NCBI GenBank assembly: GCA_963575745.1
Contig: CAUYUJ010015271.1
Span: forward strand, 7,501 to 71,500
Length of the DNA: 64,000 nucleotides
Direction of reading: 5' to 3'
Origin: Prorocentrum cordatum
Taxonomy: Eukaryota > Sar > Dinophyceae > Prorocentrales > Prorocentraceae
Shown: positions 61,976 through 64,000 of the stretch, piece by piece
Position numbering within the stretch: the first letter of the stretch is position 1
Layout of the letters: each line of letters opens with the position of its first letter
Notes under the pieces: model-generated
Told to the model about the DNA's origin: nothing
Seen by the model: the letters and a program-made list of their open reading frames with translations, nothing else
Database searches by the model: none
Made by a program: the position numbers and the translations under genes

Positions 61976-62825
61976 CACCTACGGCCCCGGGGGAAACCGT
62001 GCACCCCTTCCTCCGCTCCGAGACCCCCGTGGCGCTGCACGGGCACCAGATGCGGGGCCTGCGAACTGCGAGGCCCTGACAGCCACGGATGCGTGTTTCA
62101 GCAGATCAGCGGCGCCGGTGGTCCCGACAGCTTCCGTGGGCCCGGTGTGCCGTGCCAGGTCCACGTTTGAGGGCCCTGAGGAGACCCGACGTTGCGAAAA
62201 AGTTGCGACATCGTGAAACATCACGACTTGAGTCCTGGATCCCATCGTTCTGCTGCATTTTCCGAGCGAGATCGAGTTGTGATGGCCCCGAGGCCAGAAA
62301 ACTGGCGAAAACGCCTGGTGTGAGCAAAGTGCAGCACTGGGGTATGGGAGATTATTCGAGGCCTCTGGGATGGCCGTTCCTACAGGGCAGGAGGGTCTCT
62401 GAGAGCCTGTGTCTTCCCCCGCAGGAGCTCGAAGTCGAAGAGAAACAGATGGATGGGCAAAGTAATCTTTTTTGTTATTCATTGTTTTGCCGATCGGCTC
62501 GGGCCCCCTCCCCCCCCCTCCCCCCCCTTGGAGTAGATCTTGGCTGTTTTTTGGCGCCTGATTCGAGCGGGTGGAGTCCCCCCCAGAGGCAGCACTCTTG
62601 CAAACAGTCGCACTAAGCAGAGGTCCGGAGCCAGACCCCCCCCTTCCCTCGCCCCCTTTCCGCCCAGTGTCGAAACGCCGAATAAAAAAATGTTCGCAAG
62701 TCATCTGGTCGGATGTCTGCGGACGGGCCTTGGCCTCCAGAGCCGCCAGCGAGGCGTACCCATGCCGCCGCGGGGCCCCCGGGGCCCCCCCCTACCCGCC
62801 CCGGGCGGGCAGCCTATCTGGACGG

Positions 62826-62832
62826 CGCCGAT

Positions 62833-62865
<33 letters not shown>

Positions 62866-62884
62866 AGGAGGAGGAGGAGGAGGA
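62826..62884. repeat. (GGC)n and (GGA)n tracts
   Basis: GGC triplets pass directly into GGA triplets. Confidence 0.95.
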
Positions 62885-63109
62885 TAATCCCGGTTAATCC
62901 CGCTTGATTCGAGGCCCACTCCAGCGCAACAGCCTCCCAATTGGGCTTAATCCTCCTCAATCCTTCCGATGAAGACCTCCCAGTAGTTGCCTCCTGACCC
63001 GGCGCCGGCGGCGACGGGGCCACTGGCGCCGCCGGCGGCGCTGGCGGCAGGCGCCGCCCGCGGGCGACGATGAGCTCGACGGCGCCGTCACGGCGGGGCC
63101 GCGACCAGG

Positions 63110-63240
63110 CGCCGAGCTGGAAGCCGCGGCCGGCCGCGAGCTGGCCTGCTCCGCTGGCAGGGAGGACGAGGCGCGCCGCCGCCTGCGGCAGCTGCAGGAG
63201 GCCCTGGAGGAGGACCGCCGCGGTCCTGGTCGCCGCCGCA
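63110..63240 (+). other. Coding-like helical fragment
   Basis: One frame reads ELEAAAGRELACSAGREDEA and RRRLRQLQEALEEDRR, a coiled-coil pattern like 36,170-36,310. No start, stop or splice site. The upstream GCGACGATGAGCTCGACGG also occurs at ~54,457. Possibly an exon fragment. Confidence 0.3.
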
Positions 63241-63470
63241 GGCGAGGGCCTCCTCCTCCGCCTCCTCCTCCTCCTCCTGCTCTTCCTCCTCCTCCTCCTC
63301 CTCCTCCACCTCGTCCTCCTCCTCCACCTCCACCTCCACCTCCTCCTCCTCCTCCTCCTCCTCCTCCTCCCCCTCCCTCCTCCTCCTCCTCCTCCTCCTC
63401 CTCCTCCTCCTCCTCCTCCTGCTCCTCCTCTCCTCCTCCTCCCCCCTCGTCCTCCTCTTGGAGGAGGAGG
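63240..63470. repeat. (CTC)n microsatellite
   Basis: CTC triplets with CAC and GTC interruptions. Confidence 0.95.
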
Positions 63471-63654
63471 ACCGCCGCGGTCGCGGTTGCCGCCGCCGCG
63501 GCCTTCGCCGCCGCCGCGGCCTGCGTCGATGTCGCTGTTGCCGCCGCCGCCGCCGTCGGTCGTCGTCGCCTCTGCGGCTCCCCGCTCCCCGCGGGGGCGT
63601 AGCGACCGCGGCATCGGCGCCACGGCGCCGTCTCGGCGGCGCCGACGCGGGTCT

Positions 63655-63685
63655 CGGTGACGTCGTCGTCGTCGCCTCCGCAGCC

Positions 63686-63755
<70 letters not shown>

Positions 63756-63905
63756 GGCTCGTCGAGCTCGTCGGGCTCGTCGTGCTCGTCGGGCTCGTCG
63801 TCGTCGATGCTGTTGTCGCCGCCCTCGTCGTCGTTACCGCACCGCCACTGTCGTCGCTGTCGCCGCCTCCGCCGTCGCTGTCGCCCCCGCCGTCGTCGGC
63901 GTCGT
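63655..63905. repeat. (GTC)n microsatellite
   Basis: GTC triplets, partly degenerate after 63,765. No gene from here to the window end. Confidence 0.95.
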
Positions 63906-64000
63906 CGGCTTTGGGGTGTTTCTGTTACCGTTTTCGGCGCTGTTCGGCTTCGGGAAGCCTCCGAAGAGCCTCAGGAGGCCTGAAGAGACCCCTGGCAGTT

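Overview
The window looks like a dinoflagellate nuclear genome fragment. Four things support this. (1) Degenerate copies of the dinoflagellate trans-spliced leader (DinoSL, CCGTAGCCATTTTGGCTCAA+G) lie in genomic DNA just upstream of the start codon of eight genes, with two weaker cases. (2) Genes sit in long same-strand runs. (3) The one clear multi-exon gene uses non-GT splice donors (GC-AG and GA-AG fit the reading frame). (4) The DNA is GC-rich and overwhelmingly built of microsatellites, minisatellites and foldback elements. The species cannot be fixed from the sequence. There are no bacterial-type operons, rRNA genes or CRISPR arrays.

Layout. About 1.6-11.5 kb is a plus-strand run of five intronless gene units: three intact (1,725-2,411; 3,212-4,330; 5,909-6,757) and two broken (7,467-8,443; 9,604-11,521). 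About 14.0-25.1 kb is a minus-strand run of four genes: a transposase-like gene (14,027-16,060), two unknown intronless genes (17,645-19,090; 19,762-20,538) and a four-exon unknown gene (21,858-25,060). The two runs converge at 11.5-14.0 kb. The next confident gene, on the plus strand, is 32,835-33,791. Both edges of the minus-strand run carry arrays of the same ~122/131-bp satellite (12.7-13.5 and 25.5-26.7 kb).

From ~33.8 kb to the end I find no gene I can defend. This part is a mosaic of (GAG/CTC)n, (TA)n, (ATC)n and (GTC)n tracts, degenerate GGCC-TCTTGG minisatellite fields, a ~1.7-kb inverted duplication (52.5-54.2 kb), a 9-bp minisatellite nested in a ~101-bp tandem array (57.65-60.07 kb), and several families of short inverted-terminal-repeat (MITE-like) and foldback elements.

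How it fits together. The gene content looks like recycled mRNA: cDNAs that carried a spliced leader were put back into the genome, so the leader fossil sits at the 5' end and introns are absent. The four-exon gene also carries a leader fossil, and its first intron has terminal inverted repeats, which suggests that introns were gained after retroposition. None of the predicted proteins except the two transposase-like ones matches a family I can name. Their functions are left open.
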